A DNA stretch of 64,000 nt from Granulicella pectinivorans (GTDB lineage Bacteria > Acidobacteriota > Terriglobia > Terriglobales > Acidobacteriaceae). The translations under genes and the position numbers were made by a program. The stretch lies in assembly GCF_900114625.1 (NCBI RefSeq), contig NZ_FOZL01000001.1, forward strand, positions 1,240,001 to 1,304,000. Direction: 5' to 3'. The notes beneath the pieces are model-generated. The model was not told the DNA's origin and ran no database searches. It was given only the letters and a program-made list of their open reading frames with translations. Below are positions 27,182-35,435 of this stretch, one piece after another. The first letter of the stretch is position 1; each line of letters opens with the position of its first letter.

Positions 27182-27358
27182 GGTGAGTGCCCCGCGGTTA
27201 GCGAGTCCAGACCAAAATCACGACCAAAACACTTTGGTCCAGCTCGTTCCTCGTGGCATTCGCCCGGCGGTGGTTTTTAGACGTGCCGGGCAGGAAATCC
27301 GCACTCGGCAGCGCCGGTTTTTCATCATGAGGGGCCTCGGAAGGTAATAGTTGCACCT

Positions 27359-29509
27359 TCACTGGTGCAACGGACGCTCGTCGCCCGTCGAAACCGCTCG
27401 CCTCACCTCGACGAGCGTCGAATAGAACGTCGCCCCGCCCCCGATATCCGTCAGCGTCTCCGAGGTCAGCGCGTTCAAACCCGCCGAGCCCGCGGAAAGC
27501 TTATTCCACCCCAGACGCGCGGCCACCACGCCCTCGCCCACCTGTTCATTCACGACCGCCTTCAGCGCGATACTTCCCCGCGCATTGAAGATCTCCACCG
27601 TATCCCCGCTGGCGATCCCGCGCGGCGCGGCATCGGTAGGATGCATCTCCAGCACGCCCGCGTTCTTCGCCTCCAGCCTCTGGTGCCCCGGATGGTTCAC
27701 GAACGTCGAGTTCATGTAGTTGTCGGCCTTGCGCGGCAGAAACTCCAGAGGATACGCCCGCGCCGCCGGAGCATTCCGCGACTCGACCGCCGCCACGAAC
27801 ATCGGCAAAGGCTTCAACTCCGCCCGTCCGCTGGCCGTCTTGAACCAGTCGGCTGTGCTGAAGGGCAGCGGCCCCGGAAGCACCAGTGCCGCATGCCCCT
27901 CGCGCTCCAGCCGCTCCCGCGTAATCCCGGCAAAGAACGGGTGATCCGTTGTCAGAGCCTGGTCGATCAGCTCGTCCTCGCGATCGTCGAAGCACGCATC
28001 CCCAAACATCCTCTTCCCCAGCTCCCCAAACAGCCGGACATTGTTCCGCACCTCGCCCCGCGGCTCGATCGCCCTCTGCGAGACCTGCGCCAACAGATGC
28101 CCATAACTCCCCTGCACATCCTTCGTCTCGAGAAACGTCGGCGCCGGCAGCAGGTAGTCCGCATAGTCTGCGGTATCCGTAAAAAACTGCTCATGGACCA
28201 CCGTAAACAGGTCCTCCCGCGCCATCCCCTTCAGCACCGCATTCTGGTTCGGAGCCACCACCGCCGGGTTTGAGTTGTACACAAACATCGCCTTCACCGG
28301 AGGATCGCTCAAGGTGGTAAGCGCCTGCCCCAGCTCGCTCATATTCACCACCCGCGACGCCCGCCCCAGCGGACTCTGCAGCATCAGCTCCGGCATCTGC
28401 GTCGCCGTGGTGTTGAACGGAAAGCTCCCACTCGTCGAAAGCGTCAAACCTCCGCCTTCGTGCTGCCAGCTCCCGATCACAAGCGGCAGCATCGCAACCG
28501 CCCGCGCCGCCGTGCCTCCGTTTTCGCTCCGTTGCACGCCGTAGTTCAGCCGGATCGCTGCACCCTTCCCGCTCGTCGCAAAGGTCGTCGCATACGCCCG
28601 CGCCAGCTCCTCGATCTTCTCCCCAGCAATCCCCGTGACCGCAGCAACCGCCTCCGGAGCATGCTCCGCCTGCAACGCATGCGTTCGCAGCGCCTCCGCA
28701 TCCCCGGGCCGCACGCATGCCTCCAGATAAGCCTTATCCTCCAGCCCCTCGCGGAAGATCACATGCATCATCCCCAGCGCCAGCAGCGTGTCGGTGCCCG
28801 GCCGGATCGCAAGATGCTCATCCGCCAGCGCAGCCGTACGCGTCCGGTACGGATCGATCACCACCAGCTTCGCCCCGTTCCGCCGAGCCTCTTCAATGAA
28901 CGGCCAAAGATGAATATTGTTGCCATGGATGTTCGCGCCCCACGCGAGGATCATCCCGGCCTTCGCATAGTCCTGCGGCTTTGTCCCCAGCCGAATCCCA
29001 TACACGCTCGTCAACGCCGCGCCACCCGCCGAGGAGCAGATCGTGCGGTCCAGTTGCGACGCTCCCATCCGATGAAAGAAGCGGCGGTCCATCGAACCAT
29101 AGCCCAACTGTCCGATCGTCCCGGCATAGCTGTAAGGCAGCACCGACTCCGGTCCATGCTCCCGCGCAATGCCCTCCAGTCGCACACTGATCTCTTCGAT
29201 CGCCTCATCCCACGTGATCCGCTCGAAGGCCTCGGCCTCCCGCCCATGGGCGAGCTTCCCCTTCGGCACCCCGGCCTTGCGCCGCATGGGATACAGCAAC
29301 CGGTCCGGTGCATAGACACGGTCAAGCATCTTCGCCACCTTGCCGCACAGAAAACCGCGCGTCACCGGGTGCGTGGGATCGCCCTGTACCTTGGTGGCGC
29401 GGCCCGAGGCCGTGTCGATCGTGACGAGCACGCCACAGGAGTCAGGGCAGTCCAGCGAGCAGACCGCATGCACAACGTGCGTTGTGGCGATATCCGTATC
29501 GGCGTTCAT
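27359..29509 (-). CDS. Molybdopterin oxidoreductase (COG0243, formate dehydrogenase/DMSO reductase superfamily)
   Basis: This is a 716-residue bis-MGD enzyme. The start at 29509 puts the [4Fe-4S] ligands at C17, C21, C25 and C55 (CSLDCPDSCG ... GFLCGK). The molybdopterin domain follows, with DRTICSSAGGAAL near 150, which may hold the Mo-ligating residue, and the C-terminal MGD-binding domain begins near 600 (PLEFLPRKADNYMNSTF). There is no Tat signal, so it is probably cytoplasmic. No electron-transfer or membrane-anchor subunit lies next to it, so substrate and partners are unknown. The long frame upstream to 30049 is the shadow of the next gene. Confidence 0.85.
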   Translation of the reverse strand: MNADTDIATTHVVHAVCSLDCPDSCGVLVTIDTASGRATKVQGDPTHPVTRGFLCGKVAKMLDRVYAPDRLLYPMRRKAGVPKGKLAHGREAEAFERITWDEAIEEISVRLEGIAREHGPESVLPYSYAGTIGQLGYGSMDRRFFHRMGASQLDRTICSSAGGAALTSVYGIRLGTKPQDYAKAGMILAWGANIHGNNIHLWPFIEEARRNGAKLVVIDPYRTRTAALADEHLAIRPGTDTLLALGMMHVIFREGLEDKAYLEACVRPGDAEALRTHALQAEHAPEAVAAVTGIAGEKIEELARAYATTFATSGKGAAIRLNYGVQRSENGGTAARAVAMLPLVIGSWQHEGGGLTLSTSGSFPFNTTATQMPELMLQSPLGRASRVVNMSELGQALTTLSDPPVKAMFVYNSNPAVVAPNQNAVLKGMAREDLFTVVHEQFFTDTADYADYLLPAPTFLETKDVQGSYGHLLAQVSQRAIEPRGEVRNNVRLFGELGKRMFGDACFDDREDELIDQALTTDHPFFAGITRERLEREGHAALVLPGPLPFSTADWFKTASGRAELKPLPMFVAAVESRNAPAARAYPLEFLPRKADNYMNSTFVNHPGHQRLEAKNAGVLEMHPTDAAPRGIASGDTVEIFNARGSIALKAVVNEQVGEGVVAARLGWNKLSAGSAGLNALTSETLTDIGGGATFYSTLVEVRRAVSTGDERPLHQ

Positions 29510-29587
29510 GCATATCAGTATAGGATTTCGGAAAGCCGATGCGTCGTTGAACCTTCTTTCGCCCTCTTCCCTCCAAGGAGATACCCC

Positions 29588-30037
29588 ATGCGCCGCCTGC
29601 TCTCTGTCCTCGTCATCGCTCTCCTGGCCACCTCCGCGCATGCCCCCGCTCAGTTGAAGGTCGCAACCCCCCAGGAGCTTGGCGTCATCAAGGTTCTTCT
29701 GGCGCAGGAGCGAGCCTGGAACGACGGCAACATCGACGCCTTCGCCTCCGGCTACAAAAACTCGCCGGACACGCTCTTCATCGGTTCGCACATCTCGCGT
29801 GGCTACGACCAGATGGTGCTCGAGTACAAGAAGAACTATCCCAACAAGGAGGCGATGGGCACGCTCGGCTTCTCGGAGTTGGAGGTTCATCCGCTGGATG
29901 AAAAGTTCGCCGTCGTGCTCGGCCACTATCACCTCGACCGCTCCAAGAAGGCCGGAGGCCCAGCCGACGGCATCTTCTCCCTCGTCTTCGAAAAGACCGA
30001 TGCCGGCTGGAAGATCGTCGTCGACCACACGACCTAA
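29588..30037 (+). CDS. Secreted NTF2-like/SnoaL-like (DUF4440-type) protein
   Basis: This 149-residue protein starts at the ATG after CAAGGAGAT. A Sec signal (MRRLLSVLVIALLATSAHA) precedes an alpha+beta cone domain. VLLAQERAWNDGNIDAFASGY is the typical DUF4440 first helix, and the end WKIVVDHTT matches the last strand. The fold binds small molecules or catalyses isomerase and dehydratase-like reactions, but this subgroup has no fixed function. It is divergent from the molybdoenzyme with 78 bases between the starts. Confidence 0.8.
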   Translation: MRRLLSVLVIALLATSAHAPAQLKVATPQELGVIKVLLAQERAWNDGNIDAFASGYKNSPDTLFIGSHISRGYDQMVLEYKKNYPNKEAMGTLGFSELEVHPLDEKFAVVLGHYHLDRSKKAGGPADGIFSLVFEKTDAGWKIVVDHTT

Positions 30038-30155
30038 AGAAGAAGCCATCGATGGATACCCATCCTCATCTCGACCGCACAGCCGTCGAGAGAGGGTCGG
30101 GTACTGCGGTCATACCCTCCGCCGCCTCAGTTTCGAATCCAGCTCAACCAAACCC

Positions 30156-30800
30156 ATGAAGACCTATCTCTACAAACTCTCCTACAACGACGGCACCGCC
30201 CCCTGCGCTCCCAAACCCCGCGCCGGCTCCCACCCCTTTCTCACCCTCGCCCTCTGCAAACCCGCCATCCGCCGCACCGCCGTAGCGGGCGACCGCATCC
30301 TCGGCGTCACCAGCCAGTCCCTTGCCCAGTCCAGAAAGTACCCGCTTCACGCCGTCATCTATGCCGCCATCGTCTCCGGCGCACTGGACGCCCACGTGTA
30401 CTATGCCCCGCGCAGCCCCTACCGTTCACGCCCCGATTGCATCTACCAGCTCAATCGCGACGACGGTTCCTTCACGCACCGCGGGCATACGGAAGTCCAC
30501 GCCGATCCCATCTCCTATGGCCGCGACCTCGGACGCGCCGGATCCTGCAACAACGGACGCATCCTCGTCAGCGACAACTTCCGCTACTTCAGCCCCAGCC
30601 CGGTGCTCATCCCCGACCGCTTCCACGAAGTCCACGCCCTCATCGAACCCCTCGGCCAGGGACACCGCGTCAACCACCCGGCATCCCGCGAGCGCGAATT
30701 CGACGCCCTCTTCCGCTATCTTTGGAAGCAGCCCACACGCTATACCCCGTCTGTCGTGACCACGGAAACCAATCCGAAAAGTAGGAAGCCCACATGCTGA
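30156..30800 (+). CDS. Nmad2-like (nucleotide modification associated domain 2) protein
   Basis: This 214-residue cytoplasmic protein has an N-terminal pattern that I recognise from the Nmad2 family: LYKLSYNDGTAPCAP, then LTLALCKPAIRRTAVAGDRILG, a central HAVIYAA strand, and NNGRILVSDNFRYFSPSP near 135-155. Nmad domains were described computationally next to enzymes of DNA base hypermodification in phages and bacteria; no biochemical role is established. Here no methylase or phage gene is nearby. It overlaps the CBM9-like gene by 7 bases, so they are translationally coupled. Family assignment is from memory. Confidence 0.55.
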   Translation: MKTYLYKLSYNDGTAPCAPKPRAGSHPFLTLALCKPAIRRTAVAGDRILGVTSQSLAQSRKYPLHAVIYAAIVSGALDAHVYYAPRSPYRSRPDCIYQLNRDDGSFTHRGHTEVHADPISYGRDLGRAGSCNNGRILVSDNFRYFSPSPVLIPDRFHEVHALIEPLGQGHRVNHPASREREFDALFRYLWKQPTRYTPSVVTTETNPKSRKPTC

Positions 30801-31528
30801 TTCTGCCGCTTCTCTTCCTCGCCCTCCAGCTCCCCACCGAAGCCAATCTGCCCGCCCCCAAGGCCTACGACTGCCCCCGCGCCACGAGCCCGGTCCACAT
30901 CGACGGCAAACTCGACGATGCAGCCTGGACCGCCGCTCCCTGGACCACGGACTTCATGGACATCCAGGGCAAGGAACTCCCCACGCCTAAGTTCCGCACC
31001 CGCGCCAAGATGCTCTGGGACGATCAATACCTCTACATCGCCGCCGAACTTGAAGAGCCGAACGTCCACGCCAAGCTCACCGAGCACGACTCCGTCATCT
31101 TCCGCGACAACGACTTCGAGCTCTTCCTCAAGCCCCTCGACACCGACCCCGGCTACTTCGAGTTCGAGATCAACGCCCTCAACACCTCATGGGATCTCTT
31201 CCTGAACAAGCCCTACCGCGAACACGGCAAGGCCGATAACTCATGGGATATCCCCGGTCTCAAGACCGCCGTATCCGTGCAGGGCACCCTGAACGATCCC
31301 TCCGATCGAGACAAGGGCTGGACCGTCGAGATCGCGATCCCCTGGACCGCCTACGCCAGCCGCCTCCCGGTCCCCGCACCCAAAACCGGCGACACCTGGC
31401 GCGTCAACTTCAGCCGTGTCGAGTGGACCCCCGGACAGCCGAAGGAAGACAACTGGGTCTGGACCCCGCAAGGCCTGATCAACATGCACATCCCCACCCA
31501 CTGGGGCTATCTGCATTTCAAACCCTAG
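30794..31528 (+). CDS. Carbohydrate-binding family 9-like (CBM9-like) protein
   Basis: This 244-residue protein has a short hydrophobic N-terminus (MLILPLLFLALQLPTEA) likely to be a signal peptide. A beta-sandwich domain begins SPVHIDGKLDDAAWTAAPW, the hallmark of the CBM9-like/DOMON-type fold, and continues with LWDDQYLYIAAEL and FFLKPLDTDPGYFEFEINALN-type strands. It ends with WTPQGLINMHIPTHWGYLHF, typical of stand-alone family members. Related domains bind reducing-end sugars. The ATG overlaps the end of the Nmad2-like gene, an odd partnership of a cytoplasmic and a probably exported protein. Confidence 0.8.
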   Translation: MLILPLLFLALQLPTEANLPAPKAYDCPRATSPVHIDGKLDDAAWTAAPWTTDFMDIQGKELPTPKFRTRAKMLWDDQYLYIAAELEEPNVHAKLTEHDSVIFRDNDFELFLKPLDTDPGYFEFEINALNTSWDLFLNKPYREHGKADNSWDIPGLKTAVSVQGTLNDPSDRDKGWTVEIAIPWTAYASRLPVPAPKTGDTWRVNFSRVEWTPGQPKEDNWVWTPQGLINMHIPTHWGYLHFKP

Positions 31529-31539
31529 CCCGGCTGATC

Positions 31540-31640
31540 GGACCGTTTTCTACACGCTTTTCACCACGTTTTTGCCATGAAATCCATGCATTTCACCACG
31601 TTTTCGAGACAAGAACGTTTCTGGTGAAACGTTGGTTTTT
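31540..31640. repeat. CACCACG-rich intergenic segment
   Basis: TTTTCACCACGTTTT and TTTCACCACGTTTTCG occur 30 bases apart, followed by GTTTCTGGTGAAACGTT. The segment is clearly richer in A+T than its surroundings. A similar stretch (TTCACCAGAAAC, ACCTGGTGAAATG) lies at 35090-35180. It may be a repeat type or a regulatory region. Confidence 0.35.
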
Positions 31641-31692
31641 TTGCATCGAAGGCGTGTAAGTCCTTCAGAACACCAGGATACGGGCAAAGAAA

Positions 31693-31719
31693 AAAGTGCA
31701 CCGGAAACCGGTGCACTTT
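31693..31719 (-). terminator. Terminator of the XRE-cupin regulator gene
   Basis: The perfect 12-bp stem AAAGTGCACCGG/CCGGTGCACTTT with an AAA loop is followed on the reverse strand by TTTCTTT. It lies 34 bases after the regulator stop codon. Confidence 0.8.
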
Positions 31720-31752
31720 CAGACCACTTTTCAGGCTAGAGGTTGGACCTCT

Positions 31753-32598
31753 TTACTGGGGACGACCACTCAGTGGGTTGGGAGCGAGGCCGATGCGCTT
31801 GGGCTTCACGCCGGGCTCGCCATGATCCGTCGATTTCTTGGACGTGAGGTCCGGATTGCGGCGCACCATCCCGGACGTCTGGCGTCCGGATCCCGGCTGC
31901 TGCATCGTCACGATCAGGGCCGTTGCCGACTCCGCGCTGGCGCAGTTGTAGCTGTGGATCGTATTGGCGTCGAAGTAGATCGCGTCGCCCGGCTCTACAT
32001 GGTAGACCGCGTCTCCATGACGCACATCGAGCTGCCCACCCAGCAGATAGAGGAACTCACAGCCGGTGTGTTGGTGAGCCCTCACCTCGCGGCCTGCCTT
32101 CTTGGGCAGAAACTCGGCGAAGTACGGATCGAGATGACGTTCGGGAACCATGTAACCCAGGCTCTCGAAGTAGTACGCCGGATCGTCCACGCCCGACTGC
32201 GGAAGACGGACACGATCCTTGCCGCGGTGAACGCGGAACAGCGTCTGCGGCTCCGGCTCGAAGAAGTAATTAAGGTCCTTCGAGAAGACCATGGCGATGC
32301 GGGCGAGGTTGCGCAGCGTGGGCACGACGCGCCCGGTCTCGAGTTGAGACAGGAAACTTGCCGAGAGTCCGGTGTGACGGCCAAGTTCGACCAGACCCAT
32401 CGACTTCTTCAAACGGAGATGCTTGATCCGCTCACCGATTCGCTTCTCGGTGATAAAAGCCTCGGCTGCAGTGGGGTCAACCTGTTGATGACCGAGGGGG
32501 GCCTCGGTCTGAACTTCAATCGTTTCAGCCTGGCTTTCATCCGGAGTTGCCGGGATGGTCTCCATTTGCTGATCTGGAAGTGTGGTTTGAGTCGACAT
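31753..32598 (-). CDS. XRE-family regulator with C-terminal cupin domain
   Basis: This 281-residue DNA-binding regulator has a helix-turn-helix at about 54-108 (RIGERIKHLRLKKSMGLVE, then GLSASFLSQLETGRVVPTL). A cupin domain occupies about 160-235 (VRAHQHTGCEFLYLLGG, then VEPGDAIYFDANTIHSY), with His and Glu ligands suited to metal or small-molecule binding. The N-terminal 50 residues are Gln/Glu/Pro-rich and disordered-looking. Family members control polyamine, amino-acid or carbon metabolism by sensing a metabolite with the cupin. It is divergent from the FN3 lipoprotein gene. Confidence 0.88.
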   Translation of the reverse strand: MSTQTTLPDQQMETIPATPDESQAETIEVQTEAPLGHQQVDPTAAEAFITEKRIGERIKHLRLKKSMGLVELGRHTGLSASFLSQLETGRVVPTLRNLARIAMVFSKDLNYFFEPEPQTLFRVHRGKDRVRLPQSGVDDPAYYFESLGYMVPERHLDPYFAEFLPKKAGREVRAHQHTGCEFLYLLGGQLDVRHGDAVYHVEPGDAIYFDANTIHSYNCASAESATALIVTMQQPGSGRQTSGMVRRNPDLTSKKSTDHGEPGVKPKRIGLAPNPLSGRPQ

Positions 32599-32620
32599 AA
32601 GGTTGTCCTCAGCTCTTTAT

Positions 32621-32649
32621 ACTGTAAACAGATGTTGAAGTGACATCAA
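32621..32649 (-). promoter_or_regulatory. Possible sigma-70 promoter of the XRE-cupin regulator
   Basis: On the reverse strand TTGATG (32649-32644) and TACAGT (32626-32621) are exactly 17 bases apart, 23 bases before the ATG. An overlapping TATAAA is at 32621-32616. Inferred from the hexamer match only. Confidence 0.35.
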
Positions 32650-32766
32650 TAGATGCCTGATCTTCGAATTCTTTTTTTACGGGGCCTTGACGAGCTCCTC
32701 GTATCCTCTGCCAGTCCGTTGCACGCTCGGTGCTAGGCTTTGTCTGTGATGCTTCACCCGAATTCG

Positions 32767-33888
32767 ATGCTAAAGTTGCGTTTCCCGGCCGTTCTTGCCG
32801 CCGGAGTTGCGGTCGGCCTTCTCTGCATTGGATGCGCCAGCCCGGGGAATCCGCGTCCCCCGTCACTCAATCTTCCTGACAAAGCTACGGACCTGAGCGC
32901 ACTACGGATTGGTGACCGGGTCAAAATTTCTTGGAGCCCACCCACACGCACGACCGATGGAGTGGATATCGGCTTTCCCGTGACGGTCGAAATCTGCCGC
33001 GATCCGGTGCTTCCACCGCCTCGGGTCAAGCCGCCCAGGCCGGTTCCTGTTCCTTGCACGGCCGTACTGCATCTGCCGGGACACGCCGGTGCCTCGACGG
33101 CTGAGGACAAGTTGCCCGCCTCGCTGCTGGCGGGGCCCAGGCTGGCGATCGCCTACAGAATTCGTCTGCTGAACCCGTCCGGGCGCTCCGCCGCGCCAAC
33201 CGCACCGGTCTTCGCGCCGTCGGGTCCGGCGGAACCGGTCGTGGCAGCCTTTCATGCCACGCAGACACGCCCGGGGGTAGTGCTGGAGTGGGGGCCGACC
33301 CCTCCCGAGGCTGCCGTGGAGGTCACCAGGACGCTGGTCCAGCCGCAGGCTGCCGCTCCGAAGGAGAAAAAGCAAGGGGACATTCCCGTCGGCAAGAAGA
33401 CCGACCCGGCGGCACCTGTGTTGTTACGTCCCGCGACGCCGGCCAACGGGATGCTCGATACGGCTCCGGTGACCGGCCTGACGTATACATATACGGCGCA
33501 ACGCATTTCGAATGTGGAGCTTGGGGGGCGGGCACTGCAACTGCGCAGCGAGCCGACCAGCACGATCTCCGTGGCGCTCCGCGATACGTTCCCGCCGGCA
33601 CCGCCCCGTGGTTTGGAGTCGGTGCCGGGATCGCTGAACGGCAAGGCCACGCTCGATCTTTCCTGGGAGGCGAACACGGAGTCGGATCTCGCCGGCTATC
33701 GCGTCTACCGCGTCGATCTTGCCGATCCTTTCTCCACCCCGCGCCTGCTGACGCCCGAACCGCTCACCGAACCGGCCTTCCGCGACACCGCTGTGCTGCC
33801 CCATCATCGTTACCGCTACCGCGTTACGGCGCTGGACCGCAGCGGAAACGAAAGCCGAACCAGCGAGGCCATCGAAGACATCCCATAG
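32767..33888 (+). CDS. Lipoprotein with C-terminal fibronectin type III domain
   Basis: This protein of about 373 residues starts at 32767 (an ATG at 32749 is also possible). The signal peptide ends in the lipobox LCIGC, so it is lipid-anchored. A Pro-rich central part includes a Lys-rich stretch (APKEKKQGD, about 205-213). The last 90 residues form an FN3 domain: LDLSWEANTESDLAGYRVYR, then YRYRVTALDRSGNES. An earlier FN3-like unit may begin with VKISWSPPTRTTDG near residue 55. It probably acts as an envelope-associated adhesion or scaffold protein. Its substrate is unknown. Confidence 0.75.
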   Translation: MLKLRFPAVLAAGVAVGLLCIGCASPGNPRPPSLNLPDKATDLSALRIGDRVKISWSPPTRTTDGVDIGFPVTVEICRDPVLPPPRVKPPRPVPVPCTAVLHLPGHAGASTAEDKLPASLLAGPRLAIAYRIRLLNPSGRSAAPTAPVFAPSGPAEPVVAAFHATQTRPGVVLEWGPTPPEAAVEVTRTLVQPQAAAPKEKKQGDIPVGKKTDPAAPVLLRPATPANGMLDTAPVTGLTYTYTAQRISNVELGGRALQLRSEPTSTISVALRDTFPPAPPRGLESVPGSLNGKATLDLSWEANTESDLAGYRVYRVDLADPFSTPRLLTPEPLTEPAFRDTAVLPHHRYRYRVTALDRSGNESRTSEAIEDIP

Positions 33889-33955
33889 CAAGTGGGGATG
33901 TGGAATCCTGCTAATCTAAAGGCGACGAAATTCGCGAACGAAAGGTCTTACCACC

Positions 33956-34939
33956 ATGGCAACACTCCTTGAACAACTTCGCACCATGACCACCGTGGTC
34001 GCCGACTCCGGCGACATCAATTCGATTGTGAAGTTCAAGCCGACGGATTCCACGACCAACCCCTCGCTGATCGCAGCCGCCGCGACCATGCCTGCGTACG
34101 CGCAGATCGTCGACGACTGCCTGCAGACCGCTCGCAAGGAAGCGGGCGAGGGCGCGAGCGATGAGACGGTAGCGGCACTGGCGTTCAAGACGCTGGCCGT
34201 GGCCTTCGGCCGCAAGATTCTGGACATCGTTCCGGGCCGGGTTTCGACCGAGGTGGATGCGCGCCTTTCGTACGATACCGAGAAGACGCTGGAGCAGGCC
34301 AGGGACATCATCGCGCAGTACGACAAGGCGGGGATTCCGCGGTCGCGCGTGCTGGTGAAGATCGCCAGCACCTGGGAGGGCATCAAGGCCGCCGAGATTC
34401 TGGAGAAGGAAGGCATTCACTGCAACCTGACGCTTCTGTTCGGTCTGCACCAGGCGATCGCCTGCGCCGAGGCGAAGGTAACGCTGATCTCGCCGTTCGT
34501 GGGCCGCATCCTGGATTGGTACAAGAAAGACACGGGCAAGGACTACGTGGGCGCGGACGACCCGGGCGTGCAGTCGGTGACGACGATCTACCACTATTAC
34601 AAGAAGTTCGACTACAAGACCGTGGTGATGGGCGCGAGCTTCCGCAACATCGGCGAGATCGAGGAGCTGGCGGGTTGCGATCTGTTGACGATCGCTCCGA
34701 AGCTGCTGGGCGAGTTGGATGCGAAGGAAGGCGAACTGACGAAGAAGCTGGACCCGGCCTACTCGAAGACCCTTGCGATTGAGAAGCTGACGATCGACAA
34801 GGCCAAGTTCGAAGAGATGCACGCGGCGGACAAGATGGCGCACGACAAACTGAAGGAAGGCATCGAGGGCTTCTCGAAGGCTCTCGAAGACCTCGAAAAG
34901 CTGCTTGCGGACCGTCTGAAGACCCTCCCCAAACAGTAG
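33956..34939 (+). CDS. tal: Transaldolase
   Basis: This 327-residue TalB-type transaldolase transfers a dihydroxyacetone unit between sedoheptulose 7-phosphate and glyceraldehyde 3-phosphate in the non-oxidative pentose phosphate pathway. DSTTNPSLI (about 31-39) binds substrate, and the Schiff-base lysine is K135 in VLVKIASTWEG. NLTLLFGLHQAIACA and LISPFVGRILDWYK are conserved. The length fits the E. coli-type enzymes rather than the short fructose-6-phosphate aldolase type. It is a single gene with a strong terminator. Confidence 0.95.
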   Translation: MATLLEQLRTMTTVVADSGDINSIVKFKPTDSTTNPSLIAAAATMPAYAQIVDDCLQTARKEAGEGASDETVAALAFKTLAVAFGRKILDIVPGRVSTEVDARLSYDTEKTLEQARDIIAQYDKAGIPRSRVLVKIASTWEGIKAAEILEKEGIHCNLTLLFGLHQAIACAEAKVTLISPFVGRILDWYKKDTGKDYVGADDPGVQSVTTIYHYYKKFDYKTVVMGASFRNIGEIEELAGCDLLTIAPKLLGELDAKEGELTKKLDPAYSKTLAIEKLTIDKAKFEEMHAADKMAHDKLKEGIEGFSKALEDLEKLLADRLKTLPKQ

Positions 34940-35435
34940 CGGAAGACGCGATGCCCCGGGCCAATGGCCCGGGGCATTTTGCATTTGGTTAGACCACTTT
35001 GCCGCTATCTTGCACCATTTTTGGTGCACTCTCCGTAAAGATGGTTTTCTAAACGGCTTACCGGTAGACCACACGTATTTCCCAAGGATTCACCAGAAAC
35101 TTTTCGGTCGCGAACGTATGGTGTTTTGCATGGAAAACCTGGTGAAATGTATGGGTTTTGTGGCCATGTTTCAGACACCAGGTGGATCAGGGAGTCGGGA
35201 TCAACTTCCGGGTGCCAGGCAATCCCCAGTTCGACTGCGATCCCATGCAAGCGCTTGTCGAGGGGACACAGTTTCGTCGAGGGATGAGCAGAACCGATGC
35301 TGCGAGATGGGCATTCCGGATGATGTCGTTTTATGAGACTGTACGGCCGGAAGAATCAAAATGAGGCGGATGACATCAGATCATTCGGATGCGGCTCGCG
35401 GATCGATCGCCCCGCCCACAGAAAGAAGTACGTCC
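34940..35435. other. Intergenic region after transaldolase
   Basis: These 496 bases hold the tal terminator, then an A+T-rich part (34980-35180) with GCACCATTTTTGGTGC (a small palindrome at 35011-35026) and CACCAG/CTGGTG motifs similar to 31540-31640. An open frame at 35158-35364 ends in an acidic tail (TVRPEESK) and has gene-like codon use, but no ribosome site and no recognisable domain. It may be the remnant of a gene. Confidence 0.4.
34951..34980 (+). terminator. Terminator of tal
   Basis: The stem ATGCCCCGGGCC/GGCCCGGGGCAT is perfect with a tiny loop, followed by TTTT, 12 bases after the stop codon. Confidence 0.85.

Noticed and set aside
24149..27280. 1043-residue + strand frame opposite bamA
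   Set aside because: Arg/Val-rich with no domain; bamA POTRA and barrel motifs and terminator define the minus strand as coding.
35010..35364. Possible protein genes in the gap after transaldolase
   Set aside because: Frames at 35010-35336 and 35158-35364 lack ribosome sites and recognisable domains; at most the second may be a remnant, noted in the intergenic entry.
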